From: Bradyrhizobium quebecense
GTDB lineage: Bacteria > Pseudomonadota > Alphaproteobacteria > Rhizobiales > Xanthobacteraceae
Assembly: GCF_013373795.3 (NCBI RefSeq)
Contig: NZ_CP088022.1
Span: 4,340,001 to 4,404,000, forward strand
Direction of reading: 5' to 3'
Length of the DNA stretch: 64,000 bases
Shown: positions 9,248 to 18,202 of the stretch, piece by piece
How the letters are laid out: every line of letters starts with the position of its first letter
Position numbering within the stretch: position 1 is the first letter of the stretch
Notes under the pieces: generated by a model
Told to the model about the DNA's origin: nothing
Database searches by the model: none
The model's input: the letters and a program-made list of their open reading frames with translations, nothing else
Made by a program: the position numbers and the translations under genes

Positions 9248-9703
9248 CTATGCCTTCGGCTTGCAGTGCATCAGGCCGGTGCGGCGGCAGCTTGCCACAA
9301 CCTCGCCGCGCTGGTTGGTCATGGTGTGCTCGAATTCGACAATGCCTTGGGTCGGCCGCGACTTGCTGGCGCGCTTGCCGATGATCCTGGTATGCGCCTT
9401 CAGCGTGTCGCCATGAAACACCGGCTTTGGAAACTTGACGTCGGTCATGCCGAGGTTGCCGACCGTGGTTCCCAAGGTCGTGTCGTACACGCTCATGCCG
9501 ATCATGATACCGAGCGTATAGAGGCTGTTGAACAGCCGCTGGCCGAACTCGGTCTTCTCGGCGAAATGCGCATCGAGGTGCAGTGGCTGCGGATTCATGG
9601 TCAGGAGGCTGAACATCGTGTTGTCCATCTCCGTCACGGTCCGGCTGAATTCGTGATGGAATTCCTGCCCGACCTCGAACTCTTCGAAATACAATCCAGC
9701 CAT
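9248..9703 (-). CDS. MaoC-like hot-dog dehydratase/hydratase
   Basis: This 151-residue protein is a single hot-dog-fold MaoC domain. It has the N-terminal YFEEFEVGQEFHHEFSRTVT, the active-site segment in which DNTMF precedes NPQPLHLD, and the C-terminal block VFHGDTLKAHTRI. MaoC enzymes hydrate enoyl-CoA compounds. Next to a CitE-like lyase, the closest known arrangement is the itaconyl/mesaconyl-CoA hydratase plus citramalyl-CoA lyase pair; this is an inference from context. Its ATG abuts the stop codon of the upstream enoyl-CoA hydratase gene with no spacing. Confidence 0.87.
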   Translation of the reverse strand: MAGLYFEEFEVGQEFHHEFSRTVTEMDNTMFSLLTMNPQPLHLDAHFAEKTEFGQRLFNSLYTLGIMIGMSVYDTTLGTTVGNLGMTDVKFPKPVFHGDTLKAHTRIIGKRASKSRPTQGIVEFEHTMTNQRGEVVASCRRTGLMHCKPKA

Positions 9704-10480
9704 TTACCGTCCCTTGTAGTTGGGCGTTCGCTTCTCAACGAACGCATTCAGCCCTTCCTGGCAGTCCTCCGTCGATGCGACCACCACAAAGCTTTCCGCC
9801 GTGTTCTCGACCGAGCGGCGGAAATCGGCATCGACCGCGCGCGTGAAGGCATCGCGGCCGATCTTCATCACGATGGGCGATTTCGACGCAAGCTTGCGTG
9901 CGATCTCATGGGCCCGAGCCAGCGCGGTGCCCTTCGGCACCACCTCGCTGAGCAATCCCATGCGGAAGGCGGTCGCCGCGTCGAAGGGCTCGCCGAGGAA
10001 TAGCGGGCCGAACGCTTGGTGCTTGCCGACCAGCCGCGGCAGCCGCACGAAGTGGATCGCCGGGATCAGGCCGACATCGATCTCTGGATAGCCGAAGGTC
10101 GAGCCGTCGCCCGCAACGATCATGTCGCAGGAAATCGCGATCGTCATGCCGCCAGCCCGGACCGCACCATCGATCGCCGCGATCGTTGGCTTGCCCATGC
10201 GGTACTGCGTATCATTCAGCGCGAAATACAGCCGCTCGAGGAATGTCTTGGTCTCGATCGCGGGCTTGCCCCTGACGATGTCGAGGTCGAGGCCGGCGCA
10301 GAATACCTTGTGGGCGCTGCTGATGACGACGGCGCGCACCGCGTCATCATCGCGCGCTTTTGCCAGCGCCGCCAGCAGCGCGTCGATCAAGGGGATGCTG
10401 AGCGCGTTGACCGGCGCGCGATCCAGCACGATCTCCGCAATCTGATCGCGAACCGAGTAGCGAACGAGGTCTGTGCTCAT
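9704..10480 (-). CDS. Enoyl-CoA hydratase/isomerase family protein
   Basis: This 258-residue crotonase-fold protein has oxyanion-hole segments HKVFCAGLDL and VRAGGMTIAISCD. The Glu of the classical GGxCE position is replaced by Thr (GGMTI), while the second catalytic-type Glu is kept in GYPEIDVGLIP. That suggests an isomerase, or a hydratase with altered chemistry, rather than a textbook enoyl-CoA hydratase. Its ATG overlaps the stop of the upstream CoA-transferase (ATGA). The minus-strand operon order is CoA-transferase, this gene, MaoC, lyase. Confidence 0.87.
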   Translation of the reverse strand: MSTDLVRYSVRDQIAEIVLDRAPVNALSIPLIDALLAALAKARDDDAVRAVVISSAHKVFCAGLDLDIVRGKPAIETKTFLERLYFALNDTQYRMGKPTIAAIDGAVRAGGMTIAISCDMIVAGDGSTFGYPEIDVGLIPAIHFVRLPRLVGKHQAFGPLFLGEPFDAATAFRMGLLSEVVPKGTALARAHEIARKLASKSPIVMKIGRDAFTRAVDADFRRSVENTAESFVVVASTEDCQEGLNAFVEKRTPNYKGR

Positions 10481-11703
10481 GATGTCTTGCCTCCTGTCAT
10501 CGCCTTGGCCTGCCGCACCGCGCCCGACAGCAGCAAGCCATCGATCTCGGCGGTACCGAAACCAGCCTCTGCCAGCACAGCGCGGCTATCTTGCCCGACA
10601 TCAGGCGCGGGACAAAGATGATCCTCGGACAGGCTCGCGATCCCCGGTGTGCGCGGCGTGTAGACGGGGCCGACCCCGGGCGTATCCTGGCACACCGACG
10701 CCCTGGTCGCCTCGACATGGGCGTTGCGCAGCCATTCGCCGGGATCGAGGATCCGCTCCGCTATGATATCGGCGGCGTGCAACCGCGCCAGCCAGGCATC
10801 GGTCTGCTGGGTCAAGAAGACCTCGCGCAGCTGCGGGATCAGCGTGTCGGCCGCATCCGCACGCCGGGCGAAGTCGGCGAAGCGCGGATCGGCGGCGAGA
10901 TCCTCGCGGCCGATCGCACCACACAGCCGCCTGTATTGCGGCTCGTTCACCAGCGTCACCATCATCCAGCCGTCCTGCGTCTGGTAGGTGCCGGCCGGCA
11001 CGTTGAGCGCACGCGGCGCGCCGCCCTCGAGGATGAACTCCGCGACCTTGTGGCCGAGCAGCGCCGACGTCGACTGGCAGAGATTGACGTCGATCCAGCG
11101 TCCGGTGCCGACCCTCGCACGCGCGAACAGGGTCGTGGCAATGGCCTGGAATGCGTAGACGCCGGTGACGACGTCGGAGATCGTGGTGCCGACCCGATGC
11201 GGCACACCATCGGTACCAATATTGACCGAGACCAGCCCGGAGAACGCCTGCGCGACCGAGTCCGAGCCGGGTCGCTTCGAATACGGCCCGTTCTGCCCGA
11301 ATCCGCTGACCGACAGGTAGACCAGGCCCGGATTGTCGCGCGACAGGCTCTCATAGCCGAGCCCGAGCCGCTCCGCGACACCGGGACGAAACCCTTCGAT
11401 GAGCACGTCGGCCTCGCGCGCCAGAAGCTGCGCGATCGCGATCCCGTCCTTGTGCTTCATGTCGAGGCACAGGCTGCGCTTGCCGCGGTTATAGACGGCC
11501 GACAGCGTCGTGTGATTGCCGTAGGTCGTGCCCAGATAGCGCGACCAGTCGCCTTCGGGCGGTTCGACCTTGATGACGTCGGCGCCGTAGACCCCGAGCA
11601 GCATCGCGCAATAGGGCGAGGCGATCCCTTGCCCGAAATCCAGTACTTTCAGCCCGCGATACGGCGCCTCGTGCGTCGGCGTCAGCTTGCGTTCGCCCGC
11701 CAT
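10477..11703 (-). CDS. CaiB/BaiF-type CoA-transferase (second copy)
   Basis: This 408-residue family III CoA-transferase has YRGLKVLDFGQGIASPYCA, LGVYGADVIKVEPP, RGKRSLCLDMKH and the probable catalytic D177 in TTISDVVTGVYAF. The ATG at 11703 is chosen because GGGAGG lies 5-6 bases before it; a GTG 12 bases further out would place the ribosome-binding site inside the coding region. It is only loosely similar to the first CoA-transferase in this window and heads the minus-strand acyl-CoA operon. The livF gene of the Liv-type transporter ends 85 bp upstream on the same strand, so one long transcript is possible. Confidence 0.88.
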   Translation of the reverse strand: MAGERKLTPTHEAPYRGLKVLDFGQGIASPYCAMLLGVYGADVIKVEPPEGDWSRYLGTTYGNHTTLSAVYNRGKRSLCLDMKHKDGIAIAQLLAREADVLIEGFRPGVAERLGLGYESLSRDNPGLVYLSVSGFGQNGPYSKRPGSDSVAQAFSGLVSVNIGTDGVPHRVGTTISDVVTGVYAFQAIATTLFARARVGTGRWIDVNLCQSTSALLGHKVAEFILEGGAPRALNVPAGTYQTQDGWMMVTLVNEPQYRRLCGAIGREDLAADPRFADFARRADAADTLIPQLREVFLTQQTDAWLARLHAADIIAERILDPGEWLRNAHVEATRASVCQDTPGVGPVYTPRTPGIASLSEDHLCPAPDVGQDSRAVLAEAGFGTAEIDGLLLSGAVRQAKAMTGGKTS

Positions 11704-11788
11704 TTGTCCTCCCACAGCTGTCGAAGAGCCTTATTCTCTTGGGCACGATCTTCTCGGAAAACCGCTGCGCACTTTTCCGGATCATGCC

Positions 11789-12505
11789 CTACAGCGCCAG
11801 ATAGCGCTGCCGGATGTTGTCGTTGGCCTTCAGCTCTTCGATGGAGGATGTGTAGACGATCTGTCCCTTGTCGATAACCGTCGCGTGGCTCGCAAGGCCA
11901 AGGCAAAAATGCATGTTCTGCTCGGCGATCAATACCGTGGCACCGGTGCCGCGGAGCTGCCGCAGCAGCTCGCCGATGCGCTGCACGATGATCGGCGCCA
12001 GCCCCTCGCTCGGCTCGTCCAGCAGCAGCAGCACCGGATTGCCCATCAGCGTGCGGGCAATCGCCAGCATCTGCTGCTCGCCACCCGACAGCCGTCCGGC
12101 GATCCGGTGCCGCAGCGGCTCCAGCAGCGGGAACACGTCGTAGACGCGGCGGATCGACCACTCGTCCTCGCCGTCCGGTCCCTTCTTCTGGCCGATGACG
12201 AGGTTGTCCTCGACGCTATGCGCGGGAAAGATCTGCCGGTCCTCCGGCACGAAGCCGAGCCCGGCCCGCGCGATGTGATGCGGCCTCATCCCGGACACCA
12301 GCTGGCCGCGCAAGGTCACCTTGCCGCGGCGTGCGGGCGCCAGCCCCATGATCGCCTTCATGGTGGTCGACTTGCCGGCGCCGTTGCGGCCCAGCAGCGC
12401 CATGGTCTCGCCCTGCCGCACCGAGAGGCCGACGCCGAACAGGATCTGGCTGGTGCCATAATAGACGTCGAGATCCTCGACCTGCACCACCGGCTGGGCG
12501 CTCAT
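11789..12505 (-). CDS. livF: Branched-chain amino acid-type ABC transporter ATP-binding protein LivF
   Basis: This 238-residue ABC ATPase has Walker A GRNGAGKST, the LivF-typical segment GLGFVPEDRQIFP, signature LSGGEQQML and Walker B LLLLDEPSEGL. It is the last gene of a livK-H-M-G-F operon, overlapping livG by ATGA. Liv-type (HAAT) systems often carry aromatic or aliphatic acids rather than amino acids in catabolic clusters like this one, so the substrate is left open. Confidence 0.94.
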   Translation of the reverse strand: MSAQPVVQVEDLDVYYGTSQILFGVGLSVRQGETMALLGRNGAGKSTTMKAIMGLAPARRGKVTLRGQLVSGMRPHHIARAGLGFVPEDRQIFPAHSVEDNLVIGQKKGPDGEDEWSIRRVYDVFPLLEPLRHRIAGRLSGGEQQMLAIARTLMGNPVLLLLDEPSEGLAPIIVQRIGELLRQLRGTGATVLIAEQNMHFCLGLASHATVIDKGQIVYTSSIEELKANDNIRQRYLAL

Positions 12506-13260
12506 GCCACTGCTCCCGCATGGTCGTCGCTGCCGAGATAGGCCTCGATGACGGCTTCATTCCTTCGGATCGCATCAGGCGTCCCGGTCGCCAGGATCCG
12601 GCCGTAACACAGCACGACGATCTCAGGTGCGATCTTGAACACGATGTCCATGTCGTGCTCGATGAACACGACGGTGATCTTCTGCTTCTCCCAGAGCTCG
12701 CGCACCTTGTCGATCATGCGCCACCGCTCCTCGGTGCCCATGCCCGCGGTCGGCTCATCGAGCAGCAGCACCTTGGGGTCAAGCACCAGTGCGAGCGCGA
12801 TATCGAGCAGCTTCTGGTCGCCATGCGACAGCGTCGCCGCGGTCCTGTTGCGCTTGCCGGCAAGGCCGAGCAGCTCCATCGCGTGCTCGGCGCGGTCGCG
12901 CGTCTCGGCCAATGGAAAGCGGCGATGCATCACGCCGGCGCGGCGCTGATCGGCACAGACCGCTGCCAGCATCGTCTCCTCGACCGTCAGCGAGGGGAAG
13001 ATGCTCGCGACCTGGAAGGCACGACCGATGCCATGGCGCACGATCTCGGGCGGCGTCTTGCCCGCCATGTCGACGCCATTGAGCAGGATCTGCCCGGCGT
13101 CCGGCCGCAGCGCGCCCGTGATCAGGTTGAAGAACGTGCTCTTGCCGGCACCATTGGGGCCGATCACGGCGGTGAGCGAACCGTCGGCGAAGTCCAACGA
13201 GACGTTGTCGGTCGCCTTGACGCCGCCAAAGGATTTCGAGAGGGCGCGAATCTCCAGCAT
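12502..13260 (-). CDS. livG: ABC transporter ATP-binding protein LivG
   Basis: This 252-residue ABC ATPase has Walker A GPNGAGKST, Q-loop region RAFQVASIFPSLTV, a signature written LSHGDQK (common in LivG) and Walker B VLLLDEPTAGM. The ATG at 13260 (MLEIRALSKSF) is the start; the longer frame runs into livM and was rejected. It overlaps livF by ATGA. Confidence 0.94.
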   Translation of the reverse strand: MLEIRALSKSFGGVKATDNVSLDFADGSLTAVIGPNGAGKSTFFNLITGALRPDAGQILLNGVDMAGKTPPEIVRHGIGRAFQVASIFPSLTVEETMLAAVCADQRRAGVMHRRFPLAETRDRAEHAMELLGLAGKRNRTAATLSHGDQKLLDIALALVLDPKVLLLDEPTAGMGTEERWRMIDKVRELWEKQKITVVFIEHDMDIVFKIAPEIVVLCYGRILATGTPDAIRRNEAVIEAYLGSDDHAGAVA

Positions 13261-13262
13261 GG

Positions 13263-14282
13263 CTAACCGCGCCCCTGGCCGCGACGTTGCGCGAACCATT
13301 CGACGACAAAGTCCATCAGCCCTTTTCGCAGGCCGATGGCAAAGAACAGGATCACGATACCGAGCACGATGCCGTGATACTCGGTCAGGCGCGTGACGGT
13401 GTCGTTGAGGATCAGCAGCAGCACCGTTCCGACCATCGGCCCGAGGAAGGTGGTCACGCCGCCGAGCATGTTGATGAAGATGCCCTCGCCCGAGATCGTC
13501 CAGTAGGCGAATTCGGGATAGGCGCCGGAGACGAACAGCGCCATGATGATGCCGCCGGTCGCCGCGAACAGCGCCGCCAGCACGAAGATTGTCAGCTTCG
13601 CGCGCCAGACATCGATCCCGATGAAGCTCGCCCGCGTGGCATTGTCGCGGATCATGCGCAGCGTGTAGCCGAACGGCGACTGCGCGATCTGGCGCATCAG
13701 GAACAGCCCGATCACCAGCAGCGCGCAGCTCGTGATGTAGAGATGCAGATGGTTCGAAAGGTCGATGCCGAGAAACGACGGCCGCGGAATGCCGCCGCGC
13801 AGGCCCTGGTCGCCACCGGTTAGCGATTGCCACGACAGGATCGTCGAGTGGATCAGCATCTGGAACGCCAGCGTGACGAAGGCGAAATAGATCTCCTTCA
13901 GCCGCACGCAGATCGCGCCGATGACGGCGGCGACGACGAAGGTCATCGCCAGCGTGGCGACGAAGGCCACCGGGATCGGCACGCCGGTCTTCTGCATCAT
14001 GAGGCCGAAGCCATATGCCCCGAGGCCGAAGAACATGCCGTGCCCGAACGAGATCAGACCGGTGTAGCCGACCAGAAGGTTGAGCGACGTCGCGAATAGA
14101 CCGTAGGCCGCGCAGCGGATCACGAAGTCGAGCAGCTGCTTGCTGCCGAAGACCATCGGGAGCAGCGCGAGCACGGCAAACGCCGCGACTGCGACCAGGA
14201 GATCGCGATAGCGTTGCGGCCTGGCGTCGATCCGGGGCACCTTGAGCGGCTGCGCGCCCTGCCCGGCCTGCAACTCGGTCAT
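13263..14282 (-). CDS. livM: ABC transporter permease LivM
   Basis: This 339-residue permease has about nine to ten hydrophobic segments and the LivM landmarks LNLLVGYTGLISFGHGMFFG, the coupling loop SPFGYTLRMIRDNATRASFIG, and FLGPMVGTVLLL. It starts at 14282, overlapping the livH stop by ATGA. A frame extending to 15209 is antiparallel noise over livH. Confidence 0.93.
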   Translation of the reverse strand: MTELQAGQGAQPLKVPRIDARPQRYRDLLVAVAAFAVLALLPMVFGSKQLLDFVIRCAAYGLFATSLNLLVGYTGLISFGHGMFFGLGAYGFGLMMQKTGVPIPVAFVATLAMTFVVAAVIGAICVRLKEIYFAFVTLAFQMLIHSTILSWQSLTGGDQGLRGGIPRPSFLGIDLSNHLHLYITSCALLVIGLFLMRQIAQSPFGYTLRMIRDNATRASFIGIDVWRAKLTIFVLAALFAATGGIIMALFVSGAYPEFAYWTISGEGIFINMLGGVTTFLGPMVGTVLLLILNDTVTRLTEYHGIVLGIVILFFAIGLRKGLMDFVVEWFAQRRGQGRG

Positions 14283-15190
14283 GCCACCTCCTTGCCGAAC
14301 AGGCCGGTCGGACGCGACACCAGCACGATCACCATGAAGAGATACATCAGCCCCTCGGTGAACAGCGGGAAGCCGAGCGATCCGAACGAGCGGATCAGGC
14401 CGATCAGGAGCGCGCCGATCAGCGCCCCCAGGATCGAGCCCATGCCGCCGATCACGGTGACGATGAAGGACTCGATCAGCACCGAGAAACCCATGCCCGG
14501 CGTCAGCGAGCGCACCGGCGCGGCCAGCGCTCCCGCCAGTCCCGCCAGCATGCCGCCGAGCGCGAACACGCCGCCATAGATCAGCCCCGTGTTGATACCG
14601 AGCGCCGATACCATCCCGGGATTGTGCGCGGCGGCGCGGATCACCTTGCCGATCCTGGAACGCGCCAGCCCTAACCCGAGAACCACCGCGGCGACGAGCG
14701 CCACCCCGATCAGCAGCAGATAATATGGCGGCACCACGCCGCCGGCGATGAACAATGGCGGCACCTGGAACGCTGCCGGCATACCCATCGACCTGAATTC
14801 GGGCCCCCAGATCATGCGAACGACATCGTCGAAGATCAGCACGAAGGCATAGCAGACCAAAAGCTGCATCAGCACGTCGCGGCCGTAGACGCGGCTCATG
14901 AAGGCGCGTTCGAAGATCAGACCGAGGAGCGCGGTGCCGACGGCTCCGCTCAGGATCGCCAGCGCAAAGCTGCCGGTGAGCTGGTAGGCCGTCATCGCGA
15001 AATAGGCGCCGAACATATAGAAGGCGCCGTGGCTGAAATTGACCACCTTGAGCACGCCGAAGATCAGGGTCAGCCCGACGGCGACAAGAAACAGCAGCAT
15101 GCCGATAATCAGGCCGCTGGTGGTCTGCGTCACCAGGCATGCAGGACTGGTGAGGCAACTGGCGAGCGCGTCGAGGTCCACGAGAATCAT
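14279..15190 (-). CDS. livH: ABC transporter permease LivH
   Basis: This 303-residue permease has about eight hydrophobic segments with LivH landmarks: GLTLIFGVLKVVNFSHGAFYM, the coupling loop SRIGKVIRAAAHNPGMVSALG and GGMGSILGALIGALLIGLI. An N-terminal stretch, ILVDLDALASCLTSPACLV, precedes the first helix. It lies 86 bp after livK and overlaps livM. Confidence 0.92.
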   Translation of the reverse strand: MILVDLDALASCLTSPACLVTQTTSGLIIGMLLFLVAVGLTLIFGVLKVVNFSHGAFYMFGAYFAMTAYQLTGSFALAILSGAVGTALLGLIFERAFMSRVYGRDVLMQLLVCYAFVLIFDDVVRMIWGPEFRSMGMPAAFQVPPLFIAGGVVPPYYLLLIGVALVAAVVLGLGLARSRIGKVIRAAAHNPGMVSALGINTGLIYGGVFALGGMLAGLAGALAAPVRSLTPGMGFSVLIESFIVTVIGGMGSILGALIGALLIGLIRSFGSLGFPLFTEGLMYLFMVIVLVSRPTGLFGKEVA

Positions 15191-15276
15191 CCATTACGGC
15201 GGGCCGCAACGCCGGCGCGCGACAAACATCAGATGCAAGGCGGAGACAGCACGCGGCCTCCGCCCCCGCATGCGGA

Positions 15277-16536
15277 TCAGGTGTAGCCCTTGCTCTTCTT
15301 CCACTCGGCTTCGAGTTCGAAGATGGTCTTCCAGTCCCCGGCCTTCACGTCAGGCACGTAGGGCTCCTGCGGGATCGTGGTGCCCCAACCGATCGCGTAG
15401 CCGACCAGCGTGTGGTCGTCGGCGCGCATGGTCACGGTGCCGTCGGCACCGAACGGGCATTTGATGGTGAGCCCGGTGAGGGCCTCCGCGACCTTCTTGC
15501 CGTCGGTCGAGTTCGCCTTCTTGACGGCCTCGTTGAGGAACATGACCGCCGTCGCGTTCTGCCAGGACCAGTTGGTCGGGTACTCGTTGTACTTCGCCTT
15601 GTAGGCATCGCCCCAGGCTGCATTCTCCGGCGTCGGCGGGAATGTCTTGATGTAACGGTCGCCGGAGTGGATACCCTTGGGCAGGTTCTTCACCACCGTG
15701 AGCGCGGTGTAGTCGGCCATGTTGACCGCAAACACCTCCATCTGCGTGAACATCGCGTAGATGTTGGCCTGATCGATGTAGGAGGTGAGATCGCCGCCCC
15801 AGAGGCAGGAGTAGAGCGCCTGTGGCTTGGCCTGCAGGATCTTGGTCACCACCTCGGTGTAATCGGGCTGGAACAGTTTTGGCCAGGACTCGCTGATGAT
15901 CTCGACATCGGGCGCGAACTTCTTCAGATACAGCACGAACTCGCCGGTGGTGTCGCGGCCATAGGCGTAGTCGGGCGAACAGGTCGCCCATTTCTTCAGG
16001 CCCTTGGCCTTGGCGATCCCGGCCGCGTAGCCGGCGCCGACGATCGAGTCATGAATGCCCTGCCGCACGCAGCGGAAGGCGTTCGGAATATGCTGCTTGG
16101 GATCGGCGGTCAGCGACGACGCTTCCGAGCAGGTGTGGATGCAGAGCACGCCGAGATCGCGCGCCACCTCGTGAACCGCGAACGATCCAGACGATGCCTC
16201 GCCATCGAGCAGCATCTCGCAGCCGTCGGTGTTGACGAGCTCGCGCGCGATCCGCGCGGCTTCCTGCGGCTGTCCCTTGGAGTCGCGGATCACCATCTCG
16301 ATCTGCCGCCCGGCGAGGCCGCCGGCGGCATTGACCTTCTCGACTTCCAGCATCACCGCGTTGCGCGAGGACGTGCCGAGTTGCGCGACGCGGCCTGACA
16401 GAATGGTCGGCATGCCGATCTTGATGGTCTTGGCCTGTGCGCGCGCCACCCATGGCGCAGCAAAGCTCACCGCACCGGCGCCCATCAGCGCAAGCGTCGA
16501 GCGCCGGCTGACGCCCGGTTTCCGGGTCCTCGTCAT
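15277..16536 (-). CDS. livK: Periplasmic amino acid/organic acid-binding protein of the Liv-type transporter
   Basis: This 419-residue periplasmic binding protein (peripla_BP_6 type) has a twin-arginine-like signal, SRRSTLALMGAGAVSFAAPW, ending near ARAQA. The mature protein begins KTIKIGMPTILSGRVAQLG. The ATG at 16536 is preceded by AGGGAGGGG; a 20-residue longer version would start before that ribosome-binding site. It leads the livKHMGF operon and is divergent from the acyl-CoA ligase operon, with a palindromic site between the two. Confidence 0.92.
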   Translation of the reverse strand: MTRTRKPGVSRRSTLALMGAGAVSFAAPWVARAQAKTIKIGMPTILSGRVAQLGTSSRNAVMLEVEKVNAAGGLAGRQIEMVIRDSKGQPQEAARIARELVNTDGCEMLLDGEASSGSFAVHEVARDLGVLCIHTCSEASSLTADPKQHIPNAFRCVRQGIHDSIVGAGYAAGIAKAKGLKKWATCSPDYAYGRDTTGEFVLYLKKFAPDVEIISESWPKLFQPDYTEVVTKILQAKPQALYSCLWGGDLTSYIDQANIYAMFTQMEVFAVNMADYTALTVVKNLPKGIHSGDRYIKTFPPTPENAAWGDAYKAKYNEYPTNWSWQNATAVMFLNEAVKKANSTDGKKVAEALTGLTIKCPFGADGTVTMRADDHTLVGYAIGWGTTIPQEPYVPDVKAGDWKTIFELEAEWKKSKGYT

Positions 16537-16639
16537 ATTCCCCTCCCTGTCGGGTTCGCGTTCCCAAATCCCTGTCGGAGATCGTTTCGTCTCCATGGCA
16601 GCAATGTTTTCAGAGCAAGGGGGGTGACGTCAAGCCAAA

Positions 16640-16664
16640 GATGAATTACGACTCATAATTCATC
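16640..16664. promoter_or_regulatory. Perfect palindrome in the livK / acyl-CoA ligase divergent promoter (candidate TetR operator)
   Basis: Two 9-base arms, GATGAATTA and TAATTCATC, are exact reverse complements separated by 7 bases. The site is 42 bases before the ligase ATG and about 104 bases before livK. It is AT-rich in an otherwise GC-rich region. Size and symmetry suit a TetR-family dimer, and a TetR gene is the second gene of the adjacent operon. Binding is an inference. Confidence 0.55.
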
Positions 16665-16705
16665 GAGGGAGAAAACGGCGCCGGAATGGGCCCGACGGAC
16701 GGCAA

Positions 16706-18202
16706 ATGATCAATCTTTCCAGCTTCATCGCATTTCATGCCAGGCGGACACCGGACCGCTGTGCGCTGAAATATCGCGGCGAAGATGTCTCCTACGCAGA
16801 TTTTGATCTGCGGATCCGGCAGGTTGGCAGCTGGCTCGCCGCACGCGGGATCGCGCCGGGCGACGTCGTCGCCGTCCTGATGAAGAACAGCACGGCGTTT
16901 CTCGAGCTGGTGTTCGCCACCAGCCACATAGGCGCGGTATTCCTGCCGATCAACTATCGTCTGTCGGCCGATGAGGTCGGCTACATCGTCGGCAATTCCG
17001 CCGCGCGCCTGCTCGTAGCCGACGAGGAATTTGCCGCGATCGCAACCGGTGGCGCGCCGGTCGTGCTGCTGGGTGAAGTCGCGCAGTCCAGCGTCACCAA
17101 CCTTGCTCCCGACATTGCGCCGTCACCGATCCATGTGCGCCAGCCGCGCGACCTGATGAGGTTGATGTACACCTCGGGCACGACGGATCGCCCCAAGGGG
17201 GTGATGCTCACCTACGAGAACATCTATTGGAAATCCGCCGACCAGACCGTGGTGCTCGGGCTGAACGCCGACACGCGGCTGCTCGTCGTTGGCCCGCTCT
17301 ATCATGTCGGCGCGCTCGACCTGCCCGGCATCGCGGTGCTTTGGCACGGCGGCATGCTGTGCATTCACCGCACCTTCGAGCCTGAACCGGCGCTGGCCGC
17401 CATCGAGCGCGAGAAGCTCAACGCGGCGTGGTTTGCACCGGTCATGACCACGGCGCTCCTCACCTGCCCGAACCGCGAGCGCTACGACGTCTCCAGCCTG
17501 CAATGGGCGATCGGCGGCGGCGAGAAGACGCCGGAGGTCCGCATCCGCGCCTTCTCTGACTATTTCAAGAACGCGCGCTACATCGACGCCTACGGCCTCA
17601 CCGAAAGCTGCGGCGGCGATACCTTCATGGACGCCGGCCGCGAGATCGAGAAGATCGGCTCGACCGGCCGCGCCATCGCCCATGTCGAGATCGAGATCCG
17701 CGACGATGCCGGCAAGCGCCTGCCCGCCGGCCAGAACGGCGAGATCTGCCTGCGCGGCCCGAAGGTCACGCAGGGCTACTGGAAGGATCCCGAGAAGACC
17801 GCATCCGCCTTCTTCGGCGACTGGTTCCGCACCGGTGACGTCGGCTATCTCGACAACGACGGCTTCCTCTATCTGACCGAGCGCAAGAAGGACATGATCA
17901 TCTCCGGCGGCGAGAACATCGCTTCCTCCGAGGTCGAGCGCGTCATCTACGAAATTCCCGGGGTACGCGAGGTCGCGGTGATCGGCCTGCCGGACGACCG
18001 CTGGGGCGAGAAGCCGGTCGCCATCGTGGTGCTGGCCCACGACGCGAGGCTCGACCTGGCTGATCTCACTGACTACTGCCGTGCGCGGCTCGCTGGCTTC
18101 AAGGTGCCGCGGCAGTTGATCATCCGCGACAGCCTGCCGCGCAATCCATCCGGCAAGGTGCTCAAACGTGTGCTCCGCGCTGAACTCGAGGCCACCGCAT
18201 GA
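16706..18202 (+). CDS. AMP-dependent acyl-CoA synthetase/ligase
   Basis: This 498-residue ANL-superfamily ligase activates a carboxylic acid with ATP and CoA. Motifs are the P-loop MYTSGTTDRPKGVML (about 153-167), the adenine motif YGLTESCGGDTF, the hinge region GDWFRTGDVGYLD, KKDMIISGGENI, and the C-terminal catalytic Lys in RNPSGKVLKR. No long-chain-specific insertions are apparent. It begins an operon with TetR, SDR and a monooxygenase, each overlapping or nearly touching the next. The acid substrate is unknown. Confidence 0.92.
   Translation: MINLSSFIAFHARRTPDRCALKYRGEDVSYADFDLRIRQVGSWLAARGIAPGDVVAVLMKNSTAFLELVFATSHIGAVFLPINYRLSADEVGYIVGNSAARLLVADEEFAAIATGGAPVVLLGEVAQSSVTNLAPDIAPSPIHVRQPRDLMRLMYTSGTTDRPKGVMLTYENIYWKSADQTVVLGLNADTRLLVVGPLYHVGALDLPGIAVLWHGGMLCIHRTFEPEPALAAIEREKLNAAWFAPVMTTALLTCPNRERYDVSSLQWAIGGGEKTPEVRIRAFSDYFKNARYIDAYGLTESCGGDTFMDAGREIEKIGSTGRAIAHVEIEIRDDAGKRLPAGQNGEICLRGPKVTQGYWKDPEKTASAFFGDWFRTGDVGYLDNDGFLYLTERKKDMIISGGENIASSEVERVIYEIPGVREVAVIGLPDDRWGEKPVAIVVLAHDARLDLADLTDYCRARLAGFKVPRQLIIRDSLPRNPSGKVLKRVLRAELEATA

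Noticed and set aside
11704..11715. GTG start for the second CoA-transferase
   Set aside because: It would put the GGGAGG ribosome-binding site inside the coding sequence; the ATG at 11703 is correctly spaced.
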